Assembly: GCA_964598695.1 (NCBI GenBank)
Contig: CAZRDB010000106.1
Span: forward strand, 1 to 17,387
DNA length: 17,387 nucleotides
From: CAZRDB01 sp964598695
Lineage (GTDB): Bacteria; Armatimonadota; Zipacnadia; UBA1398
Direction: 5' to 3'
Part shown: positions 1 to 8,071 of the stretch, piece by piece
Layout: every line of letters starts with the position of its first letter
How positions within the stretch are numbered: the first letter of the stretch is position 1
Program-made: the position numbers and the translations under genes
The notes under the pieces: model-generated
The model's input: only the letters and a program-made list of their open reading frames with translations
Database searches by the model: none
What the model was told of the DNA's origin: nothing

Positions 1-971
1 AGCTGATCGCCAAGCACGGCCGCGAGCTGGCCGGCCTCGCCGCCGCCCACAACGTCGACCTGCGCTTCGAGGCCAGCGTCGCGGGAGGCATCCCCATCAT
101 CCGCGCCCTCCGCACCTCCCTCGCCGCCGACCGCGTCTGGCGCGTGATGGGGATCGTCAACGGCACCACGAACTACATCCTCACCCGCATTACCCGCGCC
201 AAGCTAGGATTCGTACGCGCCCTCGCCCAGGCCCAGGAACTCGGCTTCGCCGAGCCCGATCCCGCCAACGACATCGAGGGCTTCGATGCCGCCTGCAAGC
301 TCACCATCCTCGCCACCCTCGCCTTCGGCAAGTGGGTCGACTTCGACAGCGTCCACTATGAGGGGATCCGGGACATCGCGCCGATCGACATCGACATGGC
401 CGCCCGCTTCGGCTACGCCATCAAGCTCCTCGCCGTCGGCCGGCGCGACGCCACCGACCGCGTCGAACTGCGCGTCCACCCCACCCTCGTGCCGGCCGCC
501 CACCCGCTCGCCTCGGTCTCCGAGGAGTTCAACGCCGTCTTCGTCAATGCCGTCCACTCCCGCGAGCTGATGTTCTACGGCCCCGGCGCCGGCGCCGGAC
601 CCACCGGCAGCGCGCTCGCCGGCGACGTCCTCGACATCGCCCGCGACATCGTCGCCGGCACCGGCGCGAGCAGCCCGCTCGCCTCCTCCGAACCCCCGGC
701 CGTCGTCCCAGCGGAGGAATCGGAGTCACGCTACTACCTGCGGATGGCCGTTCCCGACAGCCCCGGCGCCATCGGCTCGGTCGCCCAGGTTCTGGGACGC
801 CACCAGGTCAGCATCGCCGCGTGTCACGCCGACCGACTCGAGGAGGGCGTCGGCTGCACCGTCTGGATCACCCACCCGGTCTCGGGCAGCAGCATCCAGC
901 CCGCGCTGCGGGCGATCGCCGAGCTGGGCCCCCTGTACGCGATCGCCGCGGCGATTCGAATCGAGGAGTAG
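1..971 (+). CDS. hom: Homoserine dehydrogenase, C-terminal part (5' truncated by window edge)
   Basis: Homoserine dehydrogenase reduces L-aspartate 4-semialdehyde to L-homoserine with NAD(P)H, the branch step to threonine and methionine. The reading frame is open from base 3, so the NADPH-binding N-terminus lies upstream of the window; 322 residues are visible. They contain the family stretches EASVAGGIPII and GIVNGTTNYIL. The homoserine dehydrogenase signature runs from AQELGFAEPDPAND into DIEGFDAACK and includes the conserved Asp and catalytic Lys. The last roughly 80 residues, from YYLRMAVPDSPGAIG, form an ACT domain, which in this family usually mediates feedback inhibition by threonine. 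The gene ends at TAG 969-971, 35 bp before purC, suggesting co-transcription. The identification is secure; only the start is missing. Confidence 0.96.
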   Translation, partial: LIAKHGRELAGLAAAHNVDLRFEASVAGGIPIIRALRTSLAADRVWRVMGIVNGTTNYILTRITRAKLGFVRALAQAQELGFAEPDPANDIEGFDAACKLTILATLAFGKWVDFDSVHYEGIRDIAPIDIDMAARFGYAIKLLAVGRRDATDRVELRVHPTLVPAAHPLASVSEEFNAVFVNAVHSRELMFYGPGAGAGPTGSALAGDVLDIARDIVAGTGASSPLASSEPPAVVPAEESESRYYLRMAVPDSPGAIGSVAQVLGRHQVSIAACHADRLEEGVGCTVWITHPVSGSSIQPALRAIAELGPLYAIAAAIRIEE

Positions 972-991
972 ACCCGGCCCGCGCCGGAACT

Positions 992-1000
992 GAGGAGGAG
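992..1000 (+). promoter_or_regulatory. Ribosome binding site of purC
   Basis: The purine-rich GAGGAGGAG ends 6 bases before ATG 1007. It decides the purC start: the open frame extends upstream to 821 into the end of hom, but only this ATG has a good Shine-Dalgarno sequence and matches the usual purC N-terminus. Confidence 0.8.
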
Positions 1001-1006
1001 CACCCC

Positions 1007-1906
1007 ATGGGCGAGGCAGTACTCACCACTTCGCTGGCCGGCCTGCCGCCGGCGCGCTCGGGCAAGGTCCGCGACATCTACGATCTGGGCGACTCGCTCC
1101 TCATCGTCACCACCGACCGGATCTCCGCCTTCGATGTCGTGCTGCCGAACGGGATCCCCGACAAGGGCCGCGTGCTCACCCAGATGACCCTGTTCTGGCT
1201 CGAGCGCTTCGGCGACCTCGTCGCGAACCACCTGATCACCGCCGAGGTCGACCAGATGCCGGCCGTGATCCGCGACGACCCCGGCGCCGAGCGCCTCCGG
1301 GGCCGCTCGATGCTCGTCCGCAAGGCCGAGGTGGTCCCGATCGAGTGCATCGCGCGCGGCTACCTCGTGGGCTCCGGCTGGGCCGAGTACCGCAGGAGCG
1401 GCGCCGTCTGCGGACACAAGCTCCCCGAGGGGCTCGAGCAGGCCGCGCAGCTCCCGACGCCGATCCTCACGCCCTCCACCAAGGCCGAGGAAGGCCACGA
1501 CCTCAACATCACCCGCGCGCAGATGGTCGAGATCGTGGGCGAGGAGACCGGCCGCCGGCTCGAGACCCTCACCCTCACGCTCTACGCCAGCGCGGCCGAG
1601 TACGCCCGCGAGCGCGGCATCATCATCGCCGACACCAAGTTCGAGTTCGGCCGGCTCGGCGGCGAGGTCATCCTGATCGACGAAGCGCTCACTCCCGATT
1701 CGAGCCGCTTCTGGCCCGCCGACGCCTGGAGAACCGGCTCCAACCCGCCCAGCTACGACAAGCAGTTCGTCCGCGACTACCTCGAGACCCTCGACTGGAA
1801 CAAGGAGCCGCCCGGGCCGGCGCTGCCCGAGGAGGTCGTCCTCCGGACGCGCGACAAGTACCTCGAGGCCTACGAGCGCCTGACCGGCCGCCCACTCGAC
1901 GGCTAA
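1007..1906 (+). CDS. purC: Phosphoribosylaminoimidazole-succinocarboxamide synthase (SAICAR synthetase)
   Basis: SAICAR synthetase joins CAIR and L-aspartate using ATP in de novo purine synthesis, in the cytoplasm. The 299-residue product matches the usual length of about 300 for the non-fused bacterial/yeast-like form. Visible family motifs are SGKVRDIYD near the N-terminus (nucleotide-binding region), VPIECIARGYLVGSGW in the middle, KAEEGHDLNI, the signature IADTKFEFG, and DSSRFWPADAW near the C-terminus. One small oddity is Leu in HDLN, where many homologues have Glu. The start at 1007 is supported by its ribosome binding site. It follows hom by 35 bp and precedes tilS by 72 bp on the same strand. 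No PurC-specific regulatory element such as a purine riboswitch is seen in the short leader, so expression probably depends on an upstream promoter. Confidence 0.97.
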   Translation: MGEAVLTTSLAGLPPARSGKVRDIYDLGDSLLIVTTDRISAFDVVLPNGIPDKGRVLTQMTLFWLERFGDLVANHLITAEVDQMPAVIRDDPGAERLRGRSMLVRKAEVVPIECIARGYLVGSGWAEYRRSGAVCGHKLPEGLEQAAQLPTPILTPSTKAEEGHDLNITRAQMVEIVGEETGRRLETLTLTLYASAAEYARERGIIIADTKFEFGRLGGEVILIDEALTPDSSRFWPADAWRTGSNPPSYDKQFVRDYLETLDWNKEPPGPALPEEVVLRTRDKYLEAYERLTGRPLDG

Positions 1907-1960
1907 CGCGGGCCCCGGAGCGCGCCGCAGGCCCGGACGACGGCAGACAGGACCGCCTGA

Positions 1961-1973
1961 GCCCCGACGGGGC
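1961..1973 (+). promoter_or_regulatory. Small hairpin directly before the tilS start
   Basis: GCCCC (1961-1965) and GGGGC (1969-1973) form a perfect 5-bp stem with a three-base loop, ending 5 bases before ATG 1979. It occupies the place where a Shine-Dalgarno sequence would be, and no other SD is visible. It may limit translation initiation. The element is short and in GC-rich DNA, so chance is possible. Confidence 0.3.
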
Positions 1974-1978
1974 CTCTC

Positions 1979-3007
1979 ATGGAGACGATCCGCCACAAGC
2001 GATTGCGCCCCTTCGAGCAGCAGGTGCTGCAGACGATCCGCCGCCGACGCCTGCTCGAGGGCGGCGAGCGCGTTCTCGCGGCCGTCTCGGGCGGATCCGA
2101 CTCCACCGCGCTCCTCTGTGCTCTGCGGGCCCTCGAGCCGGAGCTGCGGCTCACCGTCGCCTGCGGCCATATCGACCACGGGATCCACGCCGCGAGCGGC
2201 CGGCACGCCGAGGCCGTGCGCGACCTGGCGGAGCGGCTGGGAGTGCCTGCCTGCGCTGCCCGGGTCGATGCCACGGCCCACGCCGCGGCGGCCGGACTCT
2301 CGCTCGAGCACGCGGCGCGCGAGGTTCGCTATGCCGCCCTCGAGCGACTGGCCGCCGAACAGCGCTGCACCGCCATCGCGACCGGCCACACCGCCAGCGA
2401 TCAGGCCGAGACCGTGCTGCTCCACCTGCTGCGCGGGACGGGCACCCGAGGGCTGCGGGGAATCCCGGCGCGGCGCGGGGTGATCGTCCGGCCGCTCCTG
2501 GACGTCCACAGACAGGCGGCGCGCGACTACCTGGCCGAGCGGGGCGTCCCCTACCTCGAGGATCCGACCAACGAGAGCCCCGACCCGCTCCGCAACCGGA
2601 TCCGACAAGAGCTGCTGCCGCTCCTGGACCGGATCCTGGGCCGCCCGACCGAGACCGTGCTCGCCCGCCATGCCGAGACCGTGGCCCTCGAGGATGAGGC
2701 GCTTCTGGCCGCGCAAGAGGCATTCGGGCGCGAGGCGCGAAGTCCCGAGGTGGCGAACGGCGAGGCGGTGGTTCTCTCGGTGGAGGCACTCCGGCACATG
2801 GGCCGCGGAGGTGCGGCCCTCGCGCTCCGGCAGGCGGCCCGCGAGGTCGCCGGCGAGGGCCGGGACCTGAGCTTCGCCCAGATCGGGCAAGTGCTGCGGC
2901 TGCTCAACAGCGAGACGGCCGGCGGCGTGCAGCGCGGCGGCGGCTGTGAGTTCCGCCGCGACCACGGGGCACTGCGTGTCCAGCGTGCTCCGGGAGCGGG
3001 CAAGTAA
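1979..3007 (+). CDS. tilS: tRNA(Ile)-lysidine synthetase
   Basis: TilS attaches lysine to the wobble cytidine of tRNA-Ile(CAU), so that it reads AUA and is charged with isoleucine. It uses ATP and acts in the cytoplasm. The 342-residue protein has the PP-loop SGGSDST at residues 37-43, then GHIDHGIH, then ATGHTASDQAET followed by LRGTGTRGLRGI, and DPTNESPDPLRNRIRQELLP, all typical of the N-type ATP-pyrophosphatase core. It is shorter than the E. coli enzyme (about 430) and seems to have only a reduced C-terminal region, as in compact TilS forms. ATG 1979 is the only likely start: an in-frame TGA lies at 1958-1960. No clear Shine-Dalgarno precedes it. ftsH follows by 25 bp; tilS and ftsH are neighbours in many bacteria, which supports both calls. 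Confidence 0.95.
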   Translation: METIRHKRLRPFEQQVLQTIRRRRLLEGGERVLAAVSGGSDSTALLCALRALEPELRLTVACGHIDHGIHAASGRHAEAVRDLAERLGVPACAARVDATAHAAAAGLSLEHAAREVRYAALERLAAEQRCTAIATGHTASDQAETVLLHLLRGTGTRGLRGIPARRGVIVRPLLDVHRQAARDYLAERGVPYLEDPTNESPDPLRNRIRQELLPLLDRILGRPTETVLARHAETVALEDEALLAAQEAFGREARSPEVANGEAVVLSVEALRHMGRGGAALALRQAAREVAGEGRDLSFAQIGQVLRLLNSETAGGVQRGGGCEFRRDHGALRVQRAPGAGK

Positions 3008-3032
3008 GACAAGGCTCCTCTCAGAGCACCAC

Positions 3033-5036
3033 ATGAAGGCAAGTATCCGGCCGAGCCGGAGCGATGACGCGTCGGCGTCTGTGGAGGCGAGTGGTCACGT
3101 GCAAGGCCAGATGAGTTGGCGGGGCGTCGTGGTGGTCCTGCTGTTGGCGGCACTCTTCGTGCTGCTGTTCAAGCAGGGCGTGAGCGGCGCGGCGCCCGAG
3201 GAGCGCTCGTTCAGCTACCTCCTGAGCCAGTTCGAGCCCGGCGTCGAGAGCCCGGCGTTCAGCAAGGTCGAGGTCGACCTCACCCGGGGCCGCGCCCTGT
3301 GCTTCGCCGAAGGCCAGCCGGCGCCCGTCTGCTACGTGAACATCCCCCCCCAGGCCGATCTCCCGGCCAAGCTCCTCCGGCCGGGCGGCGACAAGGCGGC
3401 GCTCAACGCGACGATCGAGGTCGTCATCAGCCCCCGCCGGTTCTCCGAGGCCTGGGTCCAGGTTATCGGCTACATCGTCCTGCCGATCGTCCTCGTCCTC
3501 TTCCTCTACGTCGTCTTCGTCAAGCAGATGCAGGCCTCCGGCGGCCAGGCGATCACCTTCGGCAAGAGCCGCCACCAGCGCTACCACAGCTCGTTCGAGC
3601 AGGTGACCTTCGACGATGTCGCCGGCGCCGATGAGGCCAAGGAGGAACTCGAGGAGGTCGTCGAGTTCCTCAAGGAGCCCGAGAAGTTCCGCGCCGTCGG
3701 CGCCCGGATCCCCACCGGCGTGCTCCTCACAGGCCCCCCCGGCTGCGGAAAGACCCTCCTCGCCCGCGCCATCGCCGGCGAGGCCAACGTCCCGTTCCTC
3801 TACATCTCCGGCTCCGATTTCGTCGAGATGTTCGTCGGCGTCGGCGCTTCGCGCGTCCGCGACCTCTTCGACCAGGCCAAGCACCACGAGCGCTGCATCG
3901 TCTTCATCGACGAGATCGACGCCGTCGGCCGCCACCGCGGCACCGGCATCGGCGGCGGCCACGACGAGCGCGAGCAGACCCTCAATCAGCTCCTGGTCGA
4001 GATGGACGGCTTCGACAAGAACACCGGCGTCATCATCCTCGCCGCGACCAACCGCGCCGACGTCCTCGACCCCGCCCTGCTCCGGCCGGGCCGCTTCGAC
4101 CGCCACATCGTGATCGACATGCCCGACGTCCGGGGCCGCGAGGCGATCTTCCGGATCTACGTCCGCGAGCGCCCCGTCGCCGAGGATATCGACATCGAGA
4201 CCCTCGCCAAGCGCACGCCGGGCTTCAGTGGCGCCGACATCGAGATCCTCGTCAACGAGGGCGCCATCCTCGCCGCGCGCCGCAACCGCACCCGGATCGA
4301 GTTCGTCGACCTCGAGGACGCGATCGACCGCGTCAGCCTCGGCCTCGAGCGCAAGAGCCGGGTCCTGAGCGACGAGGAACGCTACGCCCTCGCCGTCCAC
4401 GAGACCGGCCACGCACTCGTCGGCATGAGCGTTCTCGACTCCGACCCCATCCACAAAGTCTCCATCGTCGCCCGCGGACAGGCCCTCGGCTACACCATGC
4501 ACCTGCCCAAAGACGAGCACCACATGTACTCCGAGCACTACCTCCGCGCCCGAATCTCGGCCACGCTCGGCGGCCGCGCCGCCGAGGAGGTCGTCCTCGG
4601 CAAGCTGTACAGCGGCGCCGCCGACGACCTCGCCAAGGTCACCGACCTCGCCCGCGCGATGGTCTGCACCCTCGGCATGAGCCAGCGGATCGGACCGATG
4701 TCGATCGAGAAGTCGGAGCGCCACATCTTCCTCGGCCGCGAGCTGCAGGAGGAGCGCCACGTCTCCGAGGACACCGCCCGTCTCGTCGACGAGGAGGTCC
4801 GCTCCATCGTCGAGGTCTGCTACGCCCACGCGACCGAGGTGCTGAGCGCCCACCGAACCGCTCTCGACCGTGTCGTCGAGGCGCTCCTCGAGCGCGAGAC
4901 GCTGCTCTCCGACGACCTCGAGGCCCTCGTCCGCGCCGCCGACGAGGAAGCCGGCGTACCGCCGCTCCTCCCCGTCGCGGTAGGCGAGATCGCCGCCGCG
5001 GCCGCGTCGCCCAGCGATGCGGAGGCCGCGACGTAG
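3033..5036 (+). CDS. ftsH: ATP-dependent zinc metalloprotease FtsH
   Basis: FtsH is a hexameric membrane AAA+ protease that degrades misfolded membrane proteins and short-lived regulators. The product is 667 residues if ATG 3033 is used. Two membrane segments flank a short extracytoplasmic domain (about 29-47 and 144-166). The AAA module has Walker A GPPGCGKT at 234-241, pore motif FVGVG, Walker B FIDEID at 291-296 and the second region of homology (RPGRFDR). The peptidase has the zinc motif HETGH at 456-460 and the third-ligand region SGAADDLAKVTDLAR. All catalytic residues are present, so it should be active. The start is uncertain: 3033 has only a weak ribosome site, and GTG 3099 or ATG 3111 just before the first helix are alternatives. 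The extracytoplasmic domain diverges from the usual form and holds a cysteine pair (LCF and VCY). Confidence 0.96.
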   Translation: MKASIRPSRSDDASASVEASGHVQGQMSWRGVVVVLLLAALFVLLFKQGVSGAAPEERSFSYLLSQFEPGVESPAFSKVEVDLTRGRALCFAEGQPAPVCYVNIPPQADLPAKLLRPGGDKAALNATIEVVISPRRFSEAWVQVIGYIVLPIVLVLFLYVVFVKQMQASGGQAITFGKSRHQRYHSSFEQVTFDDVAGADEAKEELEEVVEFLKEPEKFRAVGARIPTGVLLTGPPGCGKTLLARAIAGEANVPFLYISGSDFVEMFVGVGASRVRDLFDQAKHHERCIVFIDEIDAVGRHRGTGIGGGHDEREQTLNQLLVEMDGFDKNTGVIILAATNRADVLDPALLRPGRFDRHIVIDMPDVRGREAIFRIYVRERPVAEDIDIETLAKRTPGFSGADIEILVNEGAILAARRNRTRIEFVDLEDAIDRVSLGLERKSRVLSDEERYALAVHETGHALVGMSVLDSDPIHKVSIVARGQALGYTMHLPKDEHHMYSEHYLRARISATLGGRAAEEVVLGKLYSGAADDLAKVTDLARAMVCTLGMSQRIGPMSIEKSERHIFLGRELQEERHVSEDTARLVDEEVRSIVEVCYAHATEVLSAHRTALDRVVEALLERETLLSDDLEALVRAADEEAGVPPLLPVAVGEIAAAAASPSDAEAAT

Positions 5037-5065
5037 GCCGAGCGACGGCGCCCCGACCGGCAACC

Positions 5066-5072
5066 AGGGAGG
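5066..5072 (+). promoter_or_regulatory. Ribosome binding site of the GAF/GGDEF-like gene
   Basis: AGGGAGG ends 7 bases before ATG 5080 and supports that start. The open frame also reaches back to 5017, inside ftsH, but that start lacks a comparable signal. Confidence 0.75.
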
Positions 5073-5079
5073 CGACAGA

Positions 5080-7155
5080 ATGCCTCGACCGCGCGCTCGC
5101 AGACGGACGAGCCCGAACGCGCCGCTCGCACCGGCCGCCGAGCTGATCGCCTGGCGCTCGACGGCCTACCGGCGTGCCTGCCTGCTCCGCCTGGGCGCCA
5201 TCGTCGCCCTGCTTGCCATCGAGCTTCTCCCGCGCGCCGACCGACCCTACACGCTCGACGGCCTCACACCGGCGGCGATCCTCTTCTGCTGGTTGCTCGC
5301 CGGGCTGATGCTCTGGGCGACGCCCGTCACCGCCGTTCGCCCCGCGCGCCTCGCGCCCGTCGGGGCGCTCTTCGACGCCGCCGTCGCATGGGTGCTCGCC
5401 GGTTACCCCGAGGTACCCGCGCCCCTCGCCGGCGCCGTCGCCTGCATCGCCACCGTCGCCGCCTACGAGATCCGCGAGGCCGGACACCTCCGGGGCGTCG
5501 CGATGGCCAGCGTCCTCACCGTCGGAGCCCTCATCCGCCTCGCCACGCGCCAGCCGGTCGACGGCTACCTCCTCGTCGCCGCCGCGGCCGGGGCCGTCGC
5601 CCTCGGCGCGCGCTGGTCCGGTCGCTACACGAGGCCCCATCCCATCTCGGTCGCGCGGTGGGAGGCCGAGAACGCCGAGCCCGACGCCGGCCACGATGCG
5701 CGGGAGCTGGCGCAGTCACTCCGCGCCGCGGCCGAGAGCCTCCAGCGACAGCTCTCGCTGGCCCGCTGCGCGCTTGCGCTGCGACGGCTCGCCGACCGAG
5801 CCGACGGCCTGCCCGCCCTCGGAGCCCGGGCCTCCCGCCTGCTCTGCGAGGAACTCGTGCTCGCCGCGGCCAGCCTGTGGCGCGTCGGCCCGGGCGAGAG
5901 CCTCCGCTTCCTCGGCGGCCACGGAACCGTCTCCACCCCCGCGCCGATCGACGGCGACGCCCACCTGCTCGCGAAGGTGGCCCGGACCGGCGCCCCCAGC
6001 ATCACCGAACGACCCAGCGAGAGTGGGCGCGACCCCGCGGCCGTCGGCCGCCACGAGGAACTGGGCGGCCAACTCGTGCTCCCACTCGAGGCGCGCGGCG
6101 CCGTCTACGGCGTCCTCTGTCTCCACCGCGAGCCGAGCGCCCCCGCGATCGGACGCTCGGCGCCCCGCGAGTACCTCGAGTGCGCCGAGTCGCTCTCGGC
6201 CGCCCTCCGCGAGCAGCTCCTCGAGGCTGAGGGCGAGCGCCAGCGCGAGCGGCTCGAGGTGCTCTACGAGATCGCCCGCACATTCGAAGCCGCCCAACCG
6301 ATCTCCGAGCTGACCGGCGACGTGCTCCGCCTGCTCGCCCGCGTGCTGGCATTCGACAACGCCACGGTCCTGATCCTCGATCCCACCACCGGCAAGCTGC
6401 GCGTCTCGGCCAGCCACGGCGCTCACGTCGACCTCCGCGAAGAGCTGGAGTTCGCGCGGGGCCGGGGGATCTCGGCGTGGGTCGCCGAGAACCGCCGCTC
6501 CCTCGTGCTGCCCGACGTCCGCGAGGATCCCCGCTGGGGCACGCTCGAGGAGGGGATCCGGGCCTTCGCCTCGTATCCGCTCCTCTCCGAGGCGGGCCAG
6601 ACCATCGGGGTGCTGAACATCTCCTCCGACCGGGCCGGCGTCTATGGCCCCGAGGAGCAGCGCCTGCTGCAGATCGTCGCCTCCCAGCTCGCGCTCACCG
6701 TTCGCCGGGCCGACCTCTACGCACGGCTGGAGATGCTGGCCGTCCTCGACCCCTCGACCGGCGTGCACAACGAGCGCTTCCTGCCGCTCGCCCTCGAGCG
6801 CGAAGTCTCCGCTGCGCGTGGCCAGGAGCAGGGCCGGTTCGCGCTGGTGCTCCTCCACCCCGGCCGGCGCGGCCAGCGGGTGCGACAGAGCGGCCTCCAC
6901 CGCGTCGTCCACGCCGCCCGCGAGACGCTCACTCCCACCAGCACGGTCTGCCGGTTCGAGGCCGAGCGCCTCGCGATCCTGCTGCCGGGCCTCGGCCCCG
7001 AGGAGGCGGAGGCGGTCGTCGACGAACTGCGCGAGCAGTGCGGCGACGTCCTCGTCACCGCCGCCAGCGCCGCGTATCCCCAGGACGGCCTCAGCGCGAC
7101 CGAGCTGCTCAGCACCGCGAGCATCCGGCTCGGCACCGAGCTGACCCGACCGTAG
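5080..7155 (+). CDS. Membrane protein with two GAF domains and a degenerate GGDEF-like domain
   Basis: The 691-residue product is a likely membrane-bound sensor. An Arg-rich N-terminus is followed by about six hydrophobic segments (roughly 33-51, 64-82, 92-108, 114-130, 138-153, 161-177), a probable coiled coil (about 205-240), a divergent GAF domain (about 232-385) and a clearer GAF domain (about 390-545; LYEIARTFEAAQPISEL, GRGISAWVAENRR, IGVLNISSD). The last 140 residues follow the diguanylate cyclase fold: DPSTGVHNERF resembles the D-LTGL-NRR stretch, and FEAERLAILLPGL sits where active enzymes have GGDEF-AILLPG. The signature is EAER at 627-630, and the metal-binding Asp region reads LLHPGRRG. 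Cyclic-di-GMP synthesis is therefore not expected; a ligand-sensing or scaffold role is more likely. It starts 43 bp after ftsH and ends 10 bp before the DUF1848 gene. Its ligand is unknown. Confidence 0.85.
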   Translation: MPRPRARRRTSPNAPLAPAAELIAWRSTAYRRACLLRLGAIVALLAIELLPRADRPYTLDGLTPAAILFCWLLAGLMLWATPVTAVRPARLAPVGALFDAAVAWVLAGYPEVPAPLAGAVACIATVAAYEIREAGHLRGVAMASVLTVGALIRLATRQPVDGYLLVAAAAGAVALGARWSGRYTRPHPISVARWEAENAEPDAGHDARELAQSLRAAAESLQRQLSLARCALALRRLADRADGLPALGARASRLLCEELVLAAASLWRVGPGESLRFLGGHGTVSTPAPIDGDAHLLAKVARTGAPSITERPSESGRDPAAVGRHEELGGQLVLPLEARGAVYGVLCLHREPSAPAIGRSAPREYLECAESLSAALREQLLEAEGERQRERLEVLYEIARTFEAAQPISELTGDVLRLLARVLAFDNATVLILDPTTGKLRVSASHGAHVDLREELEFARGRGISAWVAENRRSLVLPDVREDPRWGTLEEGIRAFASYPLLSEAGQTIGVLNISSDRAGVYGPEEQRLLQIVASQLALTVRRADLYARLEMLAVLDPSTGVHNERFLPLALEREVSAARGQEQGRFALVLLHPGRRGQRVRQSGLHRVVHAARETLTPTSTVCRFEAERLAILLPGLGPEEAEAVVDELREQCGDVLVTAASAAYPQDGLSATELLSTASIRLGTELTRP

Positions 7156-7158
7156 GAG
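7153..7158 (+). promoter_or_regulatory. Ribosome binding site overlapping the upstream stop codon
   Basis: TAGGAG carries the stop codon TAG of the GAF-domain gene (7153-7155) and serves as the Shine-Dalgarno of the next gene, 7 bases before ATG 7166. This arrangement points to translational coupling of the two genes. Confidence 0.7.
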
Positions 7159-7165
7159 TCCGGCG

Positions 7166-8071
7166 ATGGCCCAGGCCGAGCTGCCCCTCCCCCTGCCGCG
7201 CCGCGTGATCTCCGTCTCGCGCCGCACCGACCTTCCGGCCCACTACGTCCCCTGGCTCCTCCGCCGCCTCGACGAAGGCCACTGCCGCTTCTTCCACGCG
7301 ATGGGCCATCGCTGGCTCACGGCCGACCTCCGGCCCGAGGCCGTCGCGGCCCTCGTGTTCTGGTCCAAGAACCTCGGCCCCCTGCTACCGCACCTGCCCG
7401 CGATCGCCGAGCGGTACGCCTTCACCTGCCACCTGACCATCACCGGCCTTCCCCCGTCGCTCGAGCCCGGCGCCCCGCCGTGGGAGGAGACCGTCGGCCA
7501 GGCGCACGAGATCGCCCGACGCTTCTCTCCCGATCACCTGACCTGGCGGTTCGACCCCATCGCCCTCGCCACGCCCGACGACTGGCCCGCGACGCTCGCC
7601 CGGTTCGGCACGCTGGCCGACGCCCTCCGGGGCGCGACGACCCGATGCGTCACGAGCTTCGTCAGCGTGTATGGGAAGGTCCGGCGCCGGCTGGCCGCGC
7701 GCTCCATCGGCCTCTGGGAGCCCGCCGCGGAGCAGCAGGCCGCGATGGCGCGCACCCTCCAGGCCGAGGCCCGCGCGCGGGGGATCGAGCTGTCGGCCTG
7801 CTGCGTCCCCGGCCTGGCCGAGGCCGGCATCCCGCAGGCGCACTGCATCGACCCGGAGGTCCTGCGGCGGGTGGGCGCCCGGCTCGAGGAGCCGCTGCGG
7901 CCCTCCCCCTCGCGCCCCGGATGCGGCTGCTACGCCTCGGTCGACATCGGGATGTACGACACCTGCCCGTCGGGCTGCGTCTTCTGCTACGCCAACACGA
8001 ACGAGCAACGGGCGGCCGAGGCTCTCACCGAGCACGACCCGGCGGGTGAGGCCCTGCGGGAGAAGCCCTGA
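7166..8071 (+). CDS. DUF1848 family protein with C-terminal CX3CX2C cysteine cluster
   Basis: This 301-residue protein matches the DUF1848 family, whose function I do not know to be established. Family features are ISVSRRTDLPAHY near the N-terminus, LVFWSKN, the HLTITGLP segment, LTWRFDPI, TRCVTSFVSVYGKV, and a C-terminal cysteine block. The block is C253-G-C255, then VDIGMYDT, then CPSGCVFC (C267, C271, C274) and YAN. CPSGCVFC fits CX3CX-phi-C, the [4Fe-4S] motif of radical SAM enzymes, but lies at the C-terminus and not in the usual N-terminal place. I infer an iron-sulphur protein, possibly a permuted radical SAM enzyme; the substrate is unknown. The start is set by the ribosome site overlapping the previous stop. 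It is the last gene of the plus-strand block and converges with the propeller gene. Confidence 0.85.
   Translation: MAQAELPLPLPRRVISVSRRTDLPAHYVPWLLRRLDEGHCRFFHAMGHRWLTADLRPEAVAALVFWSKNLGPLLPHLPAIAERYAFTCHLTITGLPPSLEPGAPPWEETVGQAHEIARRFSPDHLTWRFDPIALATPDDWPATLARFGTLADALRGATTRCVTSFVSVYGKVRRRLAARSIGLWEPAAEQQAAMARTLQAEARARGIELSACCVPGLAEAGIPQAHCIDPEVLRRVGARLEEPLRPSPSRPGCGCYASVDIGMYDTCPSGCVFCYANTNEQRAAEALTEHDPAGEALREKP

Noticed and set aside
824..3034. Long minus-strand frame opposite purC and tilS (736 residues)
   Set aside because: It is antisense to two secure genes, has low-complexity Ala/Gly/Arg composition and no family motif. Such frames are common in high-GC DNA.
3021..5063. Long minus-strand frame opposite ftsH (680 residues)
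   Set aside because: It mirrors FtsH codons, is Asp/Glu/Gly/Val-rich and matches no recognisable protein.
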